Numbered from the stretch's first letter, positions 47,687 through 57,565 are shown. The stretch is DNA of 64,000 nucleotides from an uncultured Sedimentitalea sp. (GCA_947504115.1 CANNGH010000006.1:124001-188000); one strand, 5' to 3'. Notes: generated from the letters alone by a model not told the origin. Made by a program: numbers and translations.

Positions 47687-48429
47687 TCCGCATGGAGAAT
47701 GTCACCAAGTCGTTCGGCCAGAAACACGTTCTGCGTGGTCTCAACCTCGAGATCCCGCGCGGCACCTCGATGGTCATCATTGGCGGGTCGGGCACCGGCA
47801 AGTCAGTGGCGCTGAAATGCGTTCTCGGGCTGATCCAGCCGGATTCGGGAAAAATTCTGGTCGATGGCGCGGATGCGCGCGGCGGCGACCGCGACGCATT
47901 CCTTGCCCGCTTCGGCATGCTGTTCCAGGGCGGCGCGCTGTTCGACTCCCTTACCGTCTGGCAGAACGTCGCCTTCCGCCTGCTGCGCGGCTCGCTGAAA
48001 CGCCCCGTGGCCGAGGCGCGCGAGATCGCGGTGGAAAAGCTGCGCCGCGTCGGGCTGACGCCGGACGTGGCCGATCTGTTCCCGGCGGAACTGTCGGGGG
48101 GCATGCAGAAACGCGTCGGCCTCGCCCGCGCCATCGCCGCCGAACCCGAGATCATCTTTTTCGACGAACCCACCACGGGGCTGGACCCGATCATGTCGGG
48201 CGTCATCAACGACCTGATCCGCGAAATCGTGGTCGAGATGGGCGCAACCGCCATGACCATCACCCACGACATGAGCAGCGTGCGCGCCATCGCCGACAAC
48301 GTGGCGATGCTGCATGACGGCGTGATCCAATGGACCGGGCCGGTGGCCGAGATGGACGCGTCGGGCGATCCCTACCTCGACCAGTTCATCCACGGCCGCG
48401 CCGAGGGCCCGATCGAGGCGGTGCGGTAA
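47683..48429 (+). CDS. mlaF: ABC transporter ATP-binding protein, MlaF family
   Basis: A 248-residue ATPase that energises MlaE. Walker A is GGSGTGKSV, signature LSGGMQKR, Walker B EIIFFDEPTTGLDP and switch His in ITHDMSS. MQKRVGLARAIA with FDEPTTGLDPI is typical of MlaF rather than general importers. It overlaps mlaE by four bases; radA starts four bases after its stop. Confidence 0.93.
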   Translation: MIRMENVTKSFGQKHVLRGLNLEIPRGTSMVIIGGSGTGKSVALKCVLGLIQPDSGKILVDGADARGGDRDAFLARFGMLFQGGALFDSLTVWQNVAFRLLRGSLKRPVAEAREIAVEKLRRVGLTPDVADLFPAELSGGMQKRVGLARAIAAEPEIIFFDEPTTGLDPIMSGVINDLIREIVVEMGATAMTITHDMSSVRAIADNVAMLHDGVIQWTGPVAEMDASGDPYLDQFIHGRAEGPIEAVR

Positions 48430-48433
48430 CCAC

Positions 48434-49798
48434 ATGGCCAAAGCAAAATCCTTTACCTGCACCGCTTGCGGCGCGTCATTCTCGAAATGGTCGGGCCGAT
48501 GCGAGGGGTGCGGTGCGTGGAACACCATCGCGCAGGAAACGCCGCTTTCTTCGGGGCCGGGGTCGAAAAGCCTGGGCGCCGCGCGCGGCACGCCGATCAC
48601 CCTCAGCGATCTTTCGACCACTGAAACGCCACCTCCACGCACCCGATCCGGTCTGGACGAGTTGGACCGCGTGCTGGGCGGCGGGATGGTGCCGTCCTCG
48701 GCGATCCTTGTCGGGGGCGATCCGGGGATCGGGAAATCGACTCTGCTGTTGCAGGGGGCGGCAAAATTCGCGCGCGCCGGCCTTAAGACGCTGTATATCA
48801 GCGGCGAGGAAGCCAGCGCGCAGGTGCGCATGCGCGCGCAGCGGCTTGGTCTGTCGGACGCGCCGGTGAAACTGGCCGCCGAAACCAACCTGCGCGACAT
48901 CCTGACGACGCTGGACGCGGAACGCCCCGATCTGGTGATCATCGACTCGATCCAGACCATGTGGGCCGACAATGTCGAAAGCGCGCCCGGCAGCGTTTCA
49001 CAGGTGCGCGCGGCGGCCCATGAACTGACCAGTTTCGCCAAGCGCAGCGGCGTGTCGGTGGTGCTGGTCGGCCATGTCACGAAAGAAGGCCAGATCGCCG
49101 GGCCGCGCGTCGTCGAGCACATGGTCGATACCGTGCTTTATTTCGAGGGCGAGCGCGGCCACCAGTTCCGCATCCTGCGCGCGGTCAAGAACCGGTTCGG
49201 CCCCGCCGACGAGATCGGCGTGTTCGAGATGACCGGCGCGGGACTGGCCGAGGTCACCAACCCCTCGGCCCTGTTCCTGTCCGAACGCGGCCAGCCCAGC
49301 CCCGGCTCGGTCGTCTTTGCGGGGATCGAGGGCACGCGGCCCGTTTTGGTCGAGTTGCAGGCGCTGGTCGCGCCCAGTTCGCTGTCCCAGCCGCGCCGCA
49401 CGGTCGTCGGCTGGGATGGCGGGCGGCTGGCGATGATCCTGGCGGTGCTCGAGGCGCGCTGCGGCATCCCGTTCACCGGGCTGGACGTCTATCTGAACGT
49501 CGCCGGCGGGCTGAAGATAACCGAACCCGCCGCCGATCTGGCGGTCGCCGCGGCCTTGCTGAGTGCGCGCGAGGATGCCGCCCTGCCCGCCGACACGGTG
49601 GTTTTCGGGGAAATCAGCCTCTCGGGCGCGCTGCGCCCTGCCCCGCAGAGCGAAAACAGATTGAAAGAGGCGAAGAAACTTGGTTTTACCGCCGCGATCG
49701 CTCCGACAGGTGGCAAAACAGGCACAGATGGCGGGCTTGCGCTGACGCGGGCGGCGGATTTGACCGGGTTTGTTGGCGAAGTGTTCGGCGCCGGGTAG
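48434..49798 (+). CDS. radA: DNA repair/recombination ATPase RadA
   Basis: A 454-residue RecA-like helicase that extends recombination intermediates. It has an N-terminal four-cysteine zinc finger (CTACGASF...CEGCGAW), Walker A GGDPGIGKST, the RadA-specific KNRFGPADEIGVFEM motif and a Lon-like C-terminal domain (SLSGALRPAPQSENRLKEA). It follows mlaF by four bases. Confidence 0.96.
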   Translation: MAKAKSFTCTACGASFSKWSGRCEGCGAWNTIAQETPLSSGPGSKSLGAARGTPITLSDLSTTETPPPRTRSGLDELDRVLGGGMVPSSAILVGGDPGIGKSTLLLQGAAKFARAGLKTLYISGEEASAQVRMRAQRLGLSDAPVKLAAETNLRDILTTLDAERPDLVIIDSIQTMWADNVESAPGSVSQVRAAAHELTSFAKRSGVSVVLVGHVTKEGQIAGPRVVEHMVDTVLYFEGERGHQFRILRAVKNRFGPADEIGVFEMTGAGLAEVTNPSALFLSERGQPSPGSVVFAGIEGTRPVLVELQALVAPSSLSQPRRTVVGWDGGRLAMILAVLEARCGIPFTGLDVYLNVAGGLKITEPAADLAVAAALLSAREDAALPADTVVFGEISLSGALRPAPQSENRLKEAKKLGFTAAIAPTGGKTGTDGGLALTRAADLTGFVGEVFGAG

Positions 49799-49832
49799 GA
49801 TCGCGCCACAAAACAGAAAGACGGCGAGGGAC

Positions 49833-50387
49833 ATGGAAGGTTTCACCATCATCGACGGGGTCGTGGCCCTGATCATCGTGATTTCGGCCCTGCTGGCCTA
49901 TGCGCGCGGCATGGTCCGCGAGGCGCTGGCCATCGTCGGCTGGATCGCGGCGGCCGTTCTGGCCTTTATCTTCGCGCCCACCGTGCAGCCGCTGATGAAG
50001 GAGATCCCTGTGGTGGGGGATTTCATCGCCGACAGTTGCGAATTGTCCGTCATCGCCGCCTTTGCCGCGGTCTTTGCGGTGGCGCTGATCGTGGTGTCGT
50101 TCTTCACGCCGCTGTTTTCGTCGATGATCCAGCGTTCCGCGCTCAGCGGGGTGGATCGGGCGCTGGGATTCCTGTTCGGGGTGGCGCGCGGTGTGCTTTT
50201 GGTGGCGATCGCCTTCTTCGTCTATGACACGGTGATGACGTCGCAAAGTTTTACCATCGTGGATAAAAGCCGCTCGGCGCAGGTGTTCTCGCGCATGACG
50301 GGCGAGATCGAAGAGCGCAACCCCGAGGAGGCGCTGGGCTGGATCACCCGTCAATACGAAGAACTTGTCGGGGCGTGCAGCGAGTGA
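49833..50387 (+). CDS. cvpA: CvpA family membrane protein
   Basis: A 184-residue protein with four hydrophobic helices within the first 130 residues and a soluble C terminus. CvpA-type features are IIDGVVALIIVISALLAYARG, VREALAIVGWIAA and SGVDRALGFLFGVARG. It is named for colicin V production in E. coli; its envelope role is unclear. It precedes purF, as in many proteobacteria. GCGAGGG supports the ATG at 49833. Confidence 0.9.
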   Translation: MEGFTIIDGVVALIIVISALLAYARGMVREALAIVGWIAAAVLAFIFAPTVQPLMKEIPVVGDFIADSCELSVIAAFAAVFAVALIVVSFFTPLFSSMIQRSALSGVDRALGFLFGVARGVLLVAIAFFVYDTVMTSQSFTIVDKSRSAQVFSRMTGEIEERNPEEALGWITRQYEELVGACSE

Positions 50388-50513
50388 CGCGGCAATCCCG
50401 GCGCGGTGTCTTCAGGGAATCGTGATCGCCGGGTGACACCGACCCCGGGACGCATTATGTCGGGCCATGTTCCTGACCCCGGATTCGGAGCTGCCCCCTT
50501 GCCCACCCCCCAT

Positions 50514-51974
50514 ATGCCCCCGGCCCATCCCTTCGACGACGACACGCTGCACGAGGAATGCGGCGTTTTCGGTGTGATCGGCGTGCCGGATGCCTCGACC
50601 TTCGTCGCGCTTGGCCTGCACGCGCTGCAACATCGCGGACAGGAGGCGGGCGGCATCGTCTCCTACGACCCCGCGCAGGGGTTCAACAACGCCCGCCGCT
50701 TTGGCTATGTGCGTGACAATTTCACCAGCGCCGAGGTGATCGACACCCTGCCCGGCCCGGTGGCCATCGGACATGTGCGCTATGCCACGTCAGGTTCGCG
50801 CGGGCCGACCGCGATCCGCGACGTGCAGCCGTTTTTTGGCGAATTCGCCATGGGCGGCGCGGCGCTGGCCCATAACGGCAACATCACCAACGCCAATTCC
50901 CTGCGCCGTGAACTGATCGAACGCGGGTCGATCTTTCAATCCTCGTCCGACAGCGAATGCATCATCCACCTGATGGCGCGATCCTTGCAACGCGACATCC
51001 CCAGCCGGATGGAGGATGCGCTGCGCCGCGTCGAGGGCGCGTTTTCCATCGTCGCGATGACCCGGACCAAGCTGATCGGCGTGCGCGATCCGCTGGGCGT
51101 GCGCCCGCTGGTGCTGGGCCGTGTGGGCGAGGCCTGGGTGCTGAGTTCGGAAACCTGTGCGCTGGACATCATCGGTGCCGAATTCGTGCGCGAGGTCGAA
51201 CCGGGCGAACTGGTGATCGCCACCGCCAACGGCGTCGAAAGCCGCTTTCCCTTCCGGCCCAAGAAGCCGCGATTCTGCATTTTCGAACACGTCTATTTCA
51301 GCCGCCCCGATTCGATCCTTGGCGGGCGCAGCGTCTATGAAACGCGCGAGGCGATCGGTCGCGAACTGGCCCGCGAAAGCCCGGTGGACGCCGATCTGGT
51401 CTGCCCGGTCCCCGACAGCGGCACGCCGGCCGCCATCGGCTATAGCCTGGAAAGCGGCATACCCTATGCGATGGGGATCATCCGCAACCAGTATGTCGGG
51501 CGCACCTTCATCGAGCCGACCGAGCAGATCCGCAACATGGGTGTGCGGCTGAAGCTGAATGTGAACCGCGCGTTGATCCGGGGCAAGCGGGTGATCCTCG
51601 TCGACGATTCGGTGGTGCGCGGCACGACCAGCCGCAAGATCAAGGAAATGATCCTGGATGCCGGCGCGAAGGAGGTGCATTTCCGCATCGCTAGCCCCCC
51701 GACCGCGTGGCCGTGCTTCTATGGCGTCGATACGCCGCAGCGGGAAAAACTGCTGGCCGCCACCATGAGCGAGGAGGAAATGCGCGCCCATCTGTCGGTG
51801 GACAGCCTGAAATTCATCACGCTGGACGGACTTTACCGCGCCTTGGGCGAGACGAAGGGGCGCAACGACGCGTGTCCGCAATATTGCGACGCCTGTTTTT
51901 CCGGGGAATATCCGGTGGCCCCTTCGGACATGCTCGAACAGGGCTTCGAGATGAAACCCACCGCTGCGGAATAG
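50514..51974 (+). CDS. purF: Amidophosphoribosyltransferase
   Basis: The first committed enzyme of purine synthesis (PRPP plus glutamine to phosphoribosylamine), about 486 residues. The class II glutaminase nucleophile is the Cys in LHEECGVFG; residues before it are a short propeptide removed on maturation. HRGQEAGG, AHNGNITNA and the PRPP motif VILVDDSVVRGTTS are intact. The C terminus has cysteines (ACPQYCDACFSGEYP) where related enzymes carry an Fe-S cluster. A TTG at 50499 with GGAG upstream is an alternative start. Confidence 0.95.
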   Translation: MPPAHPFDDDTLHEECGVFGVIGVPDASTFVALGLHALQHRGQEAGGIVSYDPAQGFNNARRFGYVRDNFTSAEVIDTLPGPVAIGHVRYATSGSRGPTAIRDVQPFFGEFAMGGAALAHNGNITNANSLRRELIERGSIFQSSSDSECIIHLMARSLQRDIPSRMEDALRRVEGAFSIVAMTRTKLIGVRDPLGVRPLVLGRVGEAWVLSSETCALDIIGAEFVREVEPGELVIATANGVESRFPFRPKKPRFCIFEHVYFSRPDSILGGRSVYETREAIGRELARESPVDADLVCPVPDSGTPAAIGYSLESGIPYAMGIIRNQYVGRTFIEPTEQIRNMGVRLKLNVNRALIRGKRVILVDDSVVRGTTSRKIKEMILDAGAKEVHFRIASPPTAWPCFYGVDTPQREKLLAATMSEEEMRAHLSVDSLKFITLDGLYRALGETKGRNDACPQYCDACFSGEYPVAPSDMLEQGFEMKPTAAE

Positions 51975-52138
51975 ACACTTTCGGCGGCTTTCCGCCCTGC
52001 CGTAAGCAAGGTTCGGCGTATCGTCGACGGTGTCCCGTGAAATCGGTTTTGCCACATCGCGGCACATCCTAGAGGGTGGCGCATGTAACCCGGTGGTACG
52101 CGGCGGCGCGTCGCCACAAGACGAACGCAGAGGCATAT

Positions 52139-52411
52139 ATGGCATCGCAAGATCGCGCGGGTCCGACGCCCGCGAACGTGGCGGGAATCGCCACGCAAAA
52201 GGACGCTTTCCCGACGCACCAACTGGCGCTGATCGGGCTGTTCGGCCCGGCCTCGGCGCCGCGCGCGCTGTTGCGCGGGCGCAATGGCCGAATCCTCAAG
52301 GTCGAACCCGGCGACCGGGTGGGCGGCAGCCGGGTCATGGGCATCGACGCGGATGGCGTGATCCTGCAGCGTCAGGGGCAGGCGGTGCGGCTTATGCTGC
52401 CGTCTGGATGA
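52139..52411 (+). CDS. Small PilP/GspC-like domain protein
   Basis: A 90-residue protein. The first 25 residues are flexible; the remainder (LALIGLFGPASAPRALLRGR, LKVEPGDRVGGSRVMGIDAD, LQRQGQAVRLMLP) matches the small beta domain of PilP or GspC-type pilotins that bridges secretin and inner-membrane parts. There is no signal peptide or membrane helix and no pilus or secretion gene nearby. I recall similar short proteins or C-terminal domains in Rhodobacterales; function unknown. ATG at 52139. Confidence 0.65.
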   Translation: MASQDRAGPTPANVAGIATQKDAFPTHQLALIGLFGPASAPRALLRGRNGRILKVEPGDRVGGSRVMGIDADGVILQRQGQAVRLMLPSG

Positions 52412-52453
52412 TCCGCCCTTGACGCCTGCGGCGCTGCGGGCCAAACCGCGCGC

Positions 52454-53095
52454 ATGACACGGATCGCTCTCATCACCGGCGCCTCGCGCGGATTGGGCGC
52501 CGCCCTGGCCGAAGCGCTGGCGCCCGCCCATCACGTCGTCGCCGTGGCCCGCACCACCGGCGCGCTGGAAGAACTGGACGACCGCATCAAGGAACGCGGC
52601 GGCAGCGCCACGCTGGCTCCGATGGATGTCGCCGACCCCAACGCGATGGCGACCCTGTGCCGGGGCATCCATGACCGCTGGGGCAAGGTCGATCTGTGGT
52701 GCCATACCGCCATCCACGCGGCGCCGCTCAGTCCAGCGCAATTCATCGACGCCAAGGACTGGGACAAATGCGCGGCCGTCAATGCCGGCGCGACCGCGAC
52801 GCTGATCGCTTTTGTCGCGCCGCTTCTGGGCGCGGCCGGACAGGCGGTGTTCTTCGACGATGACCGCGCCGGGCAGAAGTTTTTCGGCGGTTACGGCGCG
52901 ACCAAGGCGGCGCAGATGGCGCTGGCGCGCAGCTGGGCGGCGGAAACGGTCAATACCGGGCCACGGGTCGATATCGTCAGCCCGGCCCCGATGCCCACCG
53001 CGCTGCGGGCAAGATTCTTTCCCGGCGAGGATCGCGGGGTGCTGGCGTCGCCCGCGGATGAGGCCGCGCGCATATTGGCCAAGCTGGACCTTTGA
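52454..53095 (+). CDS. Short-chain dehydrogenase/reductase
   Basis: A 213-residue SDR. NAD(P) loop is TGASRGLGAALAEAL; the active-site Tyr/Lys is in GGYGATKAAQM. The usual NNAG segment reads CHTAIHA, and the catalytic Ser region is FFDDDRAG, so it is a divergent member. SPAPMPTALRARFFPGED follows, suggesting the substrate loop is short. Substrate unknown. Confidence 0.82.
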   Translation: MTRIALITGASRGLGAALAEALAPAHHVVAVARTTGALEELDDRIKERGGSATLAPMDVADPNAMATLCRGIHDRWGKVDLWCHTAIHAAPLSPAQFIDAKDWDKCAAVNAGATATLIAFVAPLLGAAGQAVFFDDDRAGQKFFGGYGATKAAQMALARSWAAETVNTGPRVDIVSPAPMPTALRARFFPGEDRGVLASPADEAARILAKLDL

Positions 53096-53097
53096 AT

Positions 53098-53150
53098 GGC
53101 CCGTGCCGGGCCATGCCTCCGGCGGGGATATTTGACGCGAGAAGAAGACC
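53098..53150. repeat. Extragenic element, second copy of the TATTTGA...AGAA-GAAG motif
   Basis: After the SDR stop there is a hairpin (GGCCC GTGCC GGGCC), a CCTCCGGCGGGG stretch and then ATATTTGACGCGAGAAGAAG. The arrangement (GC-rich hairpin followed by GGG-TATTTGA-AGAAGAAG) matches 517-591 after the MFS gene. It looks like a family of short repeats located just after genes. The element probably doubles as a terminator. Confidence 0.5.
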
Positions 53151-53204
53151 TGTGTCTTGTTCCCGACCCGGCCCGCGTCTATCAAGGGCGAAAAGGGCAG
53201 GTTC

Positions 53205-53987
53205 ATGCGTATTCTGATCACCAATGACGACGGCATCAACGCGCCGGGGCTGGAGATACTGGCCGCGATTGCGGAGGAACTGGCCGGCGCGGCGGGCGAG
53301 GTCTGGACCGTGGCGCCTGCGTTCGAGCAATCGGGCGTGGCCCACTGCATCAGCTACACCCGCCCCATGATGATCGCCGAGATGGGCGAGCGGCGCTATG
53401 CGGCCGAGGGCAGCCCGGCGGATTGCGTCATGGCGGGGCTGCATGACGTGATGAAGGACGCGCGCCCCGATCTGGTGCTCTCGGGGGTGAACCGGGGCAA
53501 CAACTCCGCCGAGAACGCGCTGTATTCCGGCACGCTGGGCGGTGCGATGGAGGCCGCGCTGCAAGGCGTGCCGGCCATCGCCCTGTCGCAATATTTCGGG
53601 CCGCGCAATTTCGGCATGGACGATCCGTTCGAGGCGGCGGCACAGCACGGCGTCGACGTGATCCGCCGCATCCTGTCGGCCGAACCCGATGTGCAGGGCG
53701 ATTACGGACTGTTCTACAACGTCAACTTTCCGCCCCTGCCCGCGCGTGAGGTCAAGGGCGTGCGCGTCGCGCCGCAAGGTGCGCGACGGGGTACGCATTT
53801 CGGGATTGAACCGTATTCCTCGCCCTCGGGGCGGCGGTTCCTGTGGATCAAGGGTGGCAATCAGCAGCGCCCGTCCGCCCCCGGCAGCGATGCGGCGGTC
53901 AATCTGGAAGGGTACGTATCGGTCACGCCGATGCGCGCCGACCTGACAGCGCATGACGCGCTTGACGCGCTGAAAGCGATCGAATGA
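53205..53987 (+). CDS. surE: 5'/3'-nucleotidase SurE
   Basis: A 260-residue metal-dependent phosphatase acting on nucleoside monophosphates. The metal site is [13 protein letters not shown] near the N terminus, with [18 protein letters not shown] downstream. It is followed by pcm with ATGA overlap, the classic surE-pcm pair involved in stationary-phase survival and protein repair. Confidence 0.95.
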   Translation: MRILITNDDGINAPGLEILAAIAEELAGAAGEVWTVAPAFEQSGVAHCISYTRPMMIAEMGERRYAAEGSPADCVMAGLHDVMKDARPDLVLSGVNRGNNSAENALYSGTLGGAMEAALQGVPAIALSQYFGPRNFGMDDPFEAAAQHGVDVIRRILSAEPDVQGDYGLFYNVNFPPLPAREVKGVRVAPQGARRGTHFGIEPYSSPSGRRFLWIKGGNQQRPSAPGSDAAVNLEGYVSVTPMRADLTAHDALDALKAIE

Positions 53988-54634
53988 GCGCCGGACCGCC
54001 GCCCGAAACCAAGATGCAGTTCCTGTTCGCGCTGCGCTCGCGCGGGGTGACGGATGCCCGGGTGCTGAACGCGATGGAGGGGATCGATCGCGGCCCGTTC
54101 GTGCGCGGCCTGTTCGCGCAGCGCGCCTATGAGGACATGCCCCTGCCGATCGCCTGCGGCCAGACGATCAGCCAGCCCTCGGTCGTGGGGCTGATGACGC
54201 AGGCCTTGCAGGTCAGCGCGCGCGACAAGGTGCTCGAGGTGGGCACCGGCAGCGGCTATCAGGCGGCGATCCTGGCGCGGCTGGCGCGGCGGGTTTACAC
54301 GCTCGACCGGCACGCGCGGCTGGTGCGCGAGGCCTGCGCGGTGTTCGAGCGGCTGGGCCTGACCAACATCACCGCGATCGTGGGCGACGGATCCCACGGA
54401 TTGCCCGAACAGGCCCCCTTCGACCGCATCATCGTGACCGCCGCCGCCGAAGACCCGCCCGGCCCGCTCTTGGCGCAACTCAAGATCGGGGGTATCATGG
54501 TCGTGCCCGTTGGCCAGTCCGACGCGGTGCAGACGCTGATCCGGGTGCAGCGGACCGAAACCGGGTTCGATTACGACGAATTGCGCCCGGTGCGGTTTGT
54601 TCCGCTTCTGGAAGGGCTGGGCAAGGATGGCTGA
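53984..54634 (+). CDS. pcm: Protein-L-isoaspartate O-methyltransferase
   Basis: A 216-residue repair enzyme that methylates isoaspartyl residues using S-adenosylmethionine. The SAM motif is [39 protein letters not shown] and [11 protein letters not shown] are conserved. It overlaps surE and precedes the lipoprotein gene. Confidence 0.95.
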   Translation: MSAGPPPETKMQFLFALRSRGVTDARVLNAMEGIDRGPFVRGLFAQRAYEDMPLPIACGQTISQPSVVGLMTQALQVSARDKVLEVGTGSGYQAAILARLARRVYTLDRHARLVREACAVFERLGLTNITAIVGDGSHGLPEQAPFDRIIVTAAAEDPPGPLLAQLKIGGIMVVPVGQSDAVQTLIRVQRTETGFDYDELRPVRFVPLLEGLGKDG

Positions 54635-54692
54635 GGCGAGGCATGACAAACGCTCCGGACGAACGGGGGCGAATAATTCGAGGATAGCGAGC

Positions 54693-55832
54693 ATGGATTT
54701 TCCGATTGCACGACCGGCCGGTCTGGGACTGGCCGCGGCGACGCTGGCGCTGGTGGCGGCCTGCGACAAGCCGCTGGATTTCGACCTGCGCGGCCATACG
54801 GGGGCGTTCTCGACCGCCAGCGCGGTGCAGTCGGTGACGTCGGATCGCCCGCCCGCCGATGATCGCGGGGTGATCTCCTATCCGAACTACCAGGTCGCGG
54901 TGGCGCGGCGGGACGACACCGTGAACGCCATCGCGGCGCGGGTCGGTCTGTCGCCGGGCGAAGTGGCCCGCTATAACGGCATCGATCCCGACGTCAAACT
55001 GCGCGCGGGCGAGATCATCGCCCTGCCCCGGCGCGTGTCGGGCGGCACCGCTCAGGGCACCGATATCGCTGCACTGGCCGGCAACGCAATCGACAATGCG
55101 CCGGCCTCTTCCGTCATCACGTCGCCGCTGGAGCCCGCACCCGCGCCCGCGGCACAGGCTGCCGGTCCGGAACCGGTGCGCCACAAGGTCGAACGCGGCG
55201 AAACCGCCTATACGATTGCGCGGCTTTACAACATTCCCGTGAAATCGCTTGCCGAATGGAACGGGCTGGGGTCGGATTTCTCGGTGCGCGAAGGGCAGTA
55301 TCTGCTGATCCCCGCCGCCGGCGCGGCAGCGCCCCGGCGCGCGGCTGCGGTCAGCGAACCCGGGGTGGGATCGCCCACGCCCACCCCGCCGAGCGCCACG
55401 AAACCCGTTCCCAAGGAAGATGTCGCGGCCAAGGCGCCGGAGCCGCCCAAGGTCTCGGTCGGCGAGCCGACGGCGGCGAAAAGTACGCGCATGGATTTCC
55501 CGGTCCAGGGCAAGATCGTGCGGGCCTATGCCAAGGGGCGCAATGACGGTATCGACATCGCCGCCGCCTCGGGCGATCCGGTCAAGGCAGCCGCAAGCGG
55601 GACCGTGGCGGCGATCACGTCGAGCGCCGACAAGGTGCCGATCCTGGTCGTGCGCCATCCCGACAACGTGCTGACGGTCTATGCCAATGTGGACAAGATC
55701 AGGGTGCAGAAGGGCGACAGCGTCAAACGCGGCCAGCAGATCGCCCAACTGCGCGGGGCAGACAATTCCTATGTCCATTTCGAAGTGCGCAACGGCTTCG
55801 AAAGCGTCGATCCGATGCCGTATCTGGAGTGA
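54693..55832 (+). CDS. NlpD-like lipoprotein: LysM repeats and degenerate LytM/M23 domain
   Basis: A 379-residue envelope lipoprotein (lipobox LVAAC) probably activating cell-wall amidases. Two LysM domains bind peptidoglycan (VAVARRDDTVNAIAARVG near residue 70, HKVERGETAYTIARLYN near 170). A Pro/Ala linker leads to an M23 domain at about 270-379. That domain lacks the zinc ligands: GRNDGIDIA has Asn in place of the first His, and VHFEVR replaces HxH. So it is non-catalytic, like NlpD/EnvC. I chose the ATG at 54693 because it places the lipoprotein signal at the N terminus. Confidence 0.88.
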   Translation: MDFPIARPAGLGLAAATLALVAACDKPLDFDLRGHTGAFSTASAVQSVTSDRPPADDRGVISYPNYQVAVARRDDTVNAIAARVGLSPGEVARYNGIDPDVKLRAGEIIALPRRVSGGTAQGTDIAALAGNAIDNAPASSVITSPLEPAPAPAAQAAGPEPVRHKVERGETAYTIARLYNIPVKSLAEWNGLGSDFSVREGQYLLIPAAGAAAPRRAAAVSEPGVGSPTPTPPSATKPVPKEDVAAKAPEPPKVSVGEPTAAKSTRMDFPVQGKIVRAYAKGRNDGIDIAAASGDPVKAAASGTVAAITSSADKVPILVVRHPDNVLTVYANVDKIRVQKGDSVKRGQQIAQLRGADNSYVHFEVRNGFESVDPMPYLE

Positions 55833-55835
55833 GGA

Positions 55836-56681
55836 TCAGCCGCTGACGGCCACACCGTGCCGTCCGGCCAGATCGGTGAAGAACTGCCAGGCCACCCGGC
55901 CCGAACGGGCACCGCGCGTGGCCTGCCACTCGATCGCCTCGGCGCGCAGCGTTTCGGGTTCGACCGAGACGCCATAGGCGGCGCAATAGCGGTCGATCAT
56001 CGCCAGATATTCGTCCTGGCTGCACGCGTGAAAGCCCAGCCACAGCCCGAACCGGTCCGACAGCGAGACCTTTTCCTCGACCGCCTCGGACGGGTTGATC
56101 GCGCTGCCGCGTTCGTTCTCGATCATGTCGCGCGGCATCAGGTGGCGACGGTTCGACGTTGCATAGAACAGCACGTTTTCCGGTCGCCCTTGGATGCCGC
56201 CATCCAGAACCGCCTTGAGCGACTTGTAATGCTGGTCATCGTGGCTGAACGACAGGTCGTCGCAGAACAACAGGAAGCGGTGCGGCGCCGCGCGCAGCAG
56301 GTTCAGCAGCCGCCCGACACTGGGCAGGTCCTCGCGTTGCAGCTCGACCAGTTTCAGATCGGGGTAACCGGCCAGAACTTCGGCGTGGATCGCCTTGACC
56401 AGGCTGGATTTTCCCATGCCGCGCGCGCCCCACAGAAGGGCGTTGTTCGCCGCCTGACCGGCGGCGAAACGGCGGGTGTTCTCCAGCAACGTGTCACGCG
56501 AGCGGTCGATTCCCACCAGCAGGTCCAACGCGATGCGATTGACCGAAGCGACGGGTTCCAGCCGGTCGGGATCGACATGCCACACGAAGGCCGACGCCGC
56601 GTCGAAATCCGGCGCGGGCAGCGGCGCGGGGGCGATGCGCTCCAAGGCGGCGGCGATGCGGGTCAGGGTCGCGTCGCTCAC
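55836..56681 (-). CDS. DUF815 AAA+ ATPase
   Basis: A 281-residue P-loop protein. Walker A is WGARGMGKSSLV, Walker B FLLFCDDLSF, and sensor region FYATSNRRHLMP; all typical of DUF815. Function unknown. The start overlaps the tatC stop by four bases, so it is the last gene of the tatABC operon, an arrangement often seen in Rhodobacterales. Confidence 0.88.
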   Translation of the reverse strand: MSDATLTRIAAALERIAPAPLPAPDFDAASAFVWHVDPDRLEPVASVNRIALDLLVGIDRSRDTLLENTRRFAAGQAANNALLWGARGMGKSSLVKAIHAEVLAGYPDLKLVELQREDLPSVGRLLNLLRAAPHRFLLFCDDLSFSHDDQHYKSLKAVLDGGIQGRPENVLFYATSNRRHLMPRDMIENERGSAINPSEAVEEKVSLSDRFGLWLGFHACSQDEYLAMIDRYCAAYGVSVEPETLRAEAIEWQATRGARSGRVAWQFFTDLAGRHGVAVSG

Positions 56682-57565
56682 TTGCCGTCGTCCTCGATGT
56701 CGGTGTCGAACTCGTCCATCAGGGGATCGTCAAAGGCGTCCTCGTCGTCATAATAGCCATCGGCACGCAACTGCGCCTCGCGCTTGCGCTCGACCCGGGC
56801 GACCAGCAGGATCGAGATCTCGTAAAGGCCATAGACGACGACGAACAGGATCACCTGCGTGATGACATCGGGCGGCGTGACCAATGCCGCCAGCACCAGA
56901 ATCGCCACGACCGCGTATTTGCGCACGCTGCCCAGCCCCTCGGCACTGACCAGACCGGCCTTGCCCATCAGGGTCAGCAGCACCGGCAACTGGAAACACA
57001 GGCCGAACGCGACGATGAACTTGATCGTCAAGTTCAGATATTCCTGCGCCGAGCCCTGGAACACCACGCTGAGCGGCGCGGTGCCGTCGGCCACCGCCTC
57101 GCCTTCGCTGCCGAATTGCTGGAAGCCCAGAAAGAAATCATAGGCCAGTGGCGTGACGACATAGAACGCGAACGCCGCGCCCAGCAGGAACATGAACGGC
57201 GATGCGAGCATGAAGGGCAGGAACGCGCCCTTTTCGGATTTATAAAGTCCCGGCGCCACGAACCGCCACATCTGCAAGGCGATATAGGGGAACGCCAGCA
57301 TCAGACCGCCCAGAAGCGAGACCTTGATGGCGACAAAGAACCCTTCCTGTGGCGAGATGAAGATCAGGTCGCAATCCTGCCCGCGCTCGGCCAGAACCTG
57401 ACATAGCGGGTTGGTCAGGAAATTGAAGATCGGCGTGGCGACGGTGAAACACAACACCATGCCGATGATGAACGCCACGACCGAATGGATCAGCCGCGTG
57501 CGCAATTCCGCCAGATGTTCGATCAGCGGCGCGCTGGAATCCTCGATCTCGTCGATGGGGCTCAT
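56678..57565 (-). CDS. tatC: Sec-independent translocase subunit TatC
   Basis: A 295-residue receptor subunit for twin-arginine signal peptides. Six helices are visible with the conserved [18 protein letters not shown] terminus and the FLFxKP-like [13 protein letters not shown] region. The C-terminal tail is acidic ([17 protein letters not shown]). Two ATGA overlaps link it to tatB and DUF815. At least the SYLF lipoprotein in this window is a likely Tat client. Confidence 0.95.
   Translation of the reverse strand: MSPIDEIEDSSAPLIEHLAELRTRLIHSVVAFIIGMVLCFTVATPIFNFLTNPLCQVLAERGQDCDLIFISPQEGFFVAIKVSLLGGLMLAFPYIALQMWRFVAPGLYKSEKGAFLPFMLASPFMFLLGAAFAFYVVTPLAYDFFLGFQQFGSEGEAVADGTAPLSVVFQGSAQEYLNLTIKFIVAFGLCFQLPVLLTLMGKAGLVSAEGLGSVRKYAVVAILVLAALVTPPDVITQVILFVVVYGLYEISILLVARVERKREAQLRADGYYDDEDAFDDPLMDEFDTDIEDDGK

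Noticed and set aside
50406-50513. Upstream GTG/ATG starts for purF (50406, 50457)
   Set aside because: These residues are low-complexity and unlike known PurF propeptides, and would lengthen the propeptide beyond the usual. Starts at 50499 or 50514 fit better.
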